Shown here: one piece after another, positions 63,173-64,000 of the stretch
How the letters are laid out: each line of letters begins with the position of its first letter
Numbering within the stretch: the first letter of the stretch is position 1
Assembly: GCF_000318095.2 (NCBI RefSeq)
Contig: NZ_KB290717.1
Coordinates: forward strand, 303,910-367,909
Length of the DNA: 64,000 nucleotides
Direction of reading: 5' to 3'
DNA from: Alloprevotella sp. oral taxon 473 str. F0040
GTDB lineage: Bacteria > Bacteroidota > Bacteroidia > Bacteroidales > Bacteroidaceae
Notes under the pieces: model-generated
What the model saw: the letters and a program-made list of their open reading frames with translations, nothing else
Databases searched by the model: none
What the model was told of the DNA's origin: nothing
Program-made: the position numbers and the translations under genes

Positions 63173-63449
63173 GAATTCGTGTAAAATTTGTTGGGCGAAT
63201 GATTTTGAACTCACATAGAGCATATTCTTTTCTTCCTAGGTTACTCAAAATTTCGTCCAAAATTCACCCTGTGTTTTAACACTCAAACCTGCGTATTTGG
63301 TTAATAATTCATTTTCCGTAATAATGAGTGCATAACCTTCCTATCGAAGTCTTCAAGAAAAACGTATAGTGATGAGAAGACATGGCATTTCATCTTTAGA
63401 AGAACGCGGAGTTATAGTTCACGGCAGAGTCTATATGCTCTTATAGGGT

Positions 63450-63827
63450 TTGCTGTATGACCTGATCGACTGCATGCAGGTGTGTGCGGAAGAGGGGATG
63501 GCGTTGCCTAACTTGCACCACTTTTTGACCCTGCTGCTGCCCACGGAGCGACAAGTGAGGGGTATGATCCGGGCAACGCCTCGTGGTGTGGACTGTGGTG
63601 AGCTGCCTCAAAATCCTAATGAGTCATTTTGCGGTCTGCATCTAGAGATTGATAGTCCTATCTCTCGCTTTGAGCGTTATCGTGGACGGAGCAAGGCCAT
63701 CGATGAGATGTGTGAGGCTGGTCTGCTGGACGATGAGCTGCCTGAGGAACTGATGGAGGATGCTCCAGGGGCAGACGTAGCCCCCGATGAAGCTGCTGCG
63801 GAGGGGGTGGAAGAGAAGAAAGGATAG
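63450..63827 (+). CDS. GC-rich orphan ORF of unknown function
   Basis: 125 codons from TTG 63450 (ATG at 63474 or 63498 also possible). Composition is clearly richer in GC than neighbouring genes and leucine is mainly CTG. Soluble; N-terminus leucine-rich (MALPNLHHFLTLLLP), centre has FERYRGRSKAIDEM, C-terminus highly acidic (DELPEELMEDAPGAD). I recognise no family. An in-frame TAG at 63444 sits just ahead, and the frame runs back open to an ATG at 63372, so the gene may be the 3' part of something longer or decayed. Possibly acquired horizontally. A hairpin follows at 63857-63889. Confidence 0.4.
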   Translation: MLYDLIDCMQVCAEEGMALPNLHHFLTLLLPTERQVRGMIRATPRGVDCGELPQNPNESFCGLHLEIDSPISRFERYRGRSKAIDEMCEAGLLDDELPEELMEDAPGADVAPDEAAAEGVEEKKG

Positions 63828-63856
63828 TTGCTTGGCTGTGAAATGCGCTTAAACTG

Positions 63857-63889
63857 CTGCGCCACCTGTTTTTGTGACTGGTGGCGCAG
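63857..63889 (+). terminator. hairpin after the GC-rich ORF
   Basis: CTGCGCCACC (63857-63866) pairs exactly with GGTGGCGCAG (63880-63889) across TGTTTTTGTGACT, followed by ATTTTAG. Confidence 0.6.
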
Positions 63890-63934
63890 ATTTTAGTATA
63901 AAGATTTGGCGGGATGTGATTTTATTTTTATTTT

Positions 63935-63942
63935 TATTTTTG
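63935..63942 (+). promoter_or_regulatory. possible -7 element at the right edge
   Basis: TATTTTTG inside a TTTTTA repeat. TTTG at 63905 lies 26 nt upstream, longer than the usual 19-21. The ATG at 63988 is 45 nt on. Confidence 0.3.
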
Positions 63943-63987
63943 TGGTGAGAATGATTGAATTTCATTGACTCTCTAAAACATTGGATT

Positions 63988-64000
63988 ATGGCTACTTTTA
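63988..64000 (+). CDS. possible start of a gene cut by the window end
   Basis: ATGGCTACTTTTA gives M-A-T-F before the window ends. The upstream A/T-rich leader and TATTTTTG suit a Bacteroidota gene start, but nothing about the product can be said. Confidence 0.25.

Larger units (their letters stand above)
62353..63449. other. long non-coding gap upstream of ilvE
   Basis: About 1.1 kb. It holds the ilvE -7 element (62459-62467), a 15-bp hairpin (63037-63072) and a 21-bp-period array (63083-63172). The stretch 62500-63000 has no clear structure. Small frames here follow the repeats and are not credible genes. Confidence 0.6.

Noticed and set aside
63028..63279. Plus-strand ORF of 83 codons over array D
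   Set aside because: It spans the hairpin and the repeat array. The heptads come from the repeat, and no promoter or conserved domain is seen.

Overview
The window is a contiguous piece of a Bacteroidota chromosome, most likely order Bacteroidales and plausibly Prevotellaceae-like. Evidence: at least sixteen gene starts are preceded by the Bacteroidota-type -7 promoter element TAnnTTTG, almost always followed by C; Shine-Dalgarno sequences are scarce; base composition is AT-leaning; and many genes belong to families typical of this order (Porin_10-like outer-membrane protein, DUF4923-like protein, golvesin-domain amidase, a PurF-like enzyme beside carAB, a Vor/Kor 2-oxoacid ferredoxin oxidoreductase cluster, a GH109-like secreted Gfo/Idh/MocA protein). 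I see no rRNA, tRNA, CRISPR array, insertion sequence or prophage.

Layout. 1-15185 is on the minus strand: ettA (cut by the window edge), nudC, a phosphohexomutase, a family 2 glycosyltransferase, dnaE, an outer-membrane porin translationally coupled to dapA, and ligA. 15330-18935 is on the plus strand: trmD and uvrB. A HAD phosphatase (minus) is followed by a plus-strand block: an ECF sigma operon (sigma, membrane anti-sigma-like protein, two exported proteins), then the PurF-like enzyme with carA and carB. A SPOR lipoprotein (minus) is divergent from a YtxH/holin-like envelope operon. Then come gyrA, two paralogous exported TPR proteins, an M3 peptidase and a dCMP deaminase (all plus).

39795-42722 (minus) is an exported DUF4923-like protein, an M6-like metalloprotease and a membrane protein. 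42781-47823 (plus) has a Gfo/Idh/MocA oxidoreductase, valS and a glycosyltransferase. 47820-50659 (minus) is a recR - membrane protein - engB - histidine kinase operon. It is followed by the golvesin/amidase protein, a lysophospholipid-type acyltransferase, a small conserved protein, the five-gene oxidoreductase cluster with a small TPR-like leader gene, and ilvE - coiled-coil lipoprotein - GH109-like. The right end holds a long non-coding stretch and a GC-rich orphan ORF.

Most genes are housekeeping: DNA replication and repair (dnaE, ligA, uvrB, recR, gyrA), translation (ettA, trmD, valS, engB), pyrimidine and nucleotide metabolism (carAB, dCMP deaminase), amino-acid and 2-oxoacid metabolism (dapA, ilvE, kor) and envelope functions. 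The most unusual signal is not a gene. Four separate intergenic gaps (about 2.0, 29.4, 46.8 and 63.1 kb) carry arrays of a degenerate, near-palindromic core (TCTCnGAGA) repeated every 21 bp, with A/T tracts between the cores. I cannot assign a function to these arrays.
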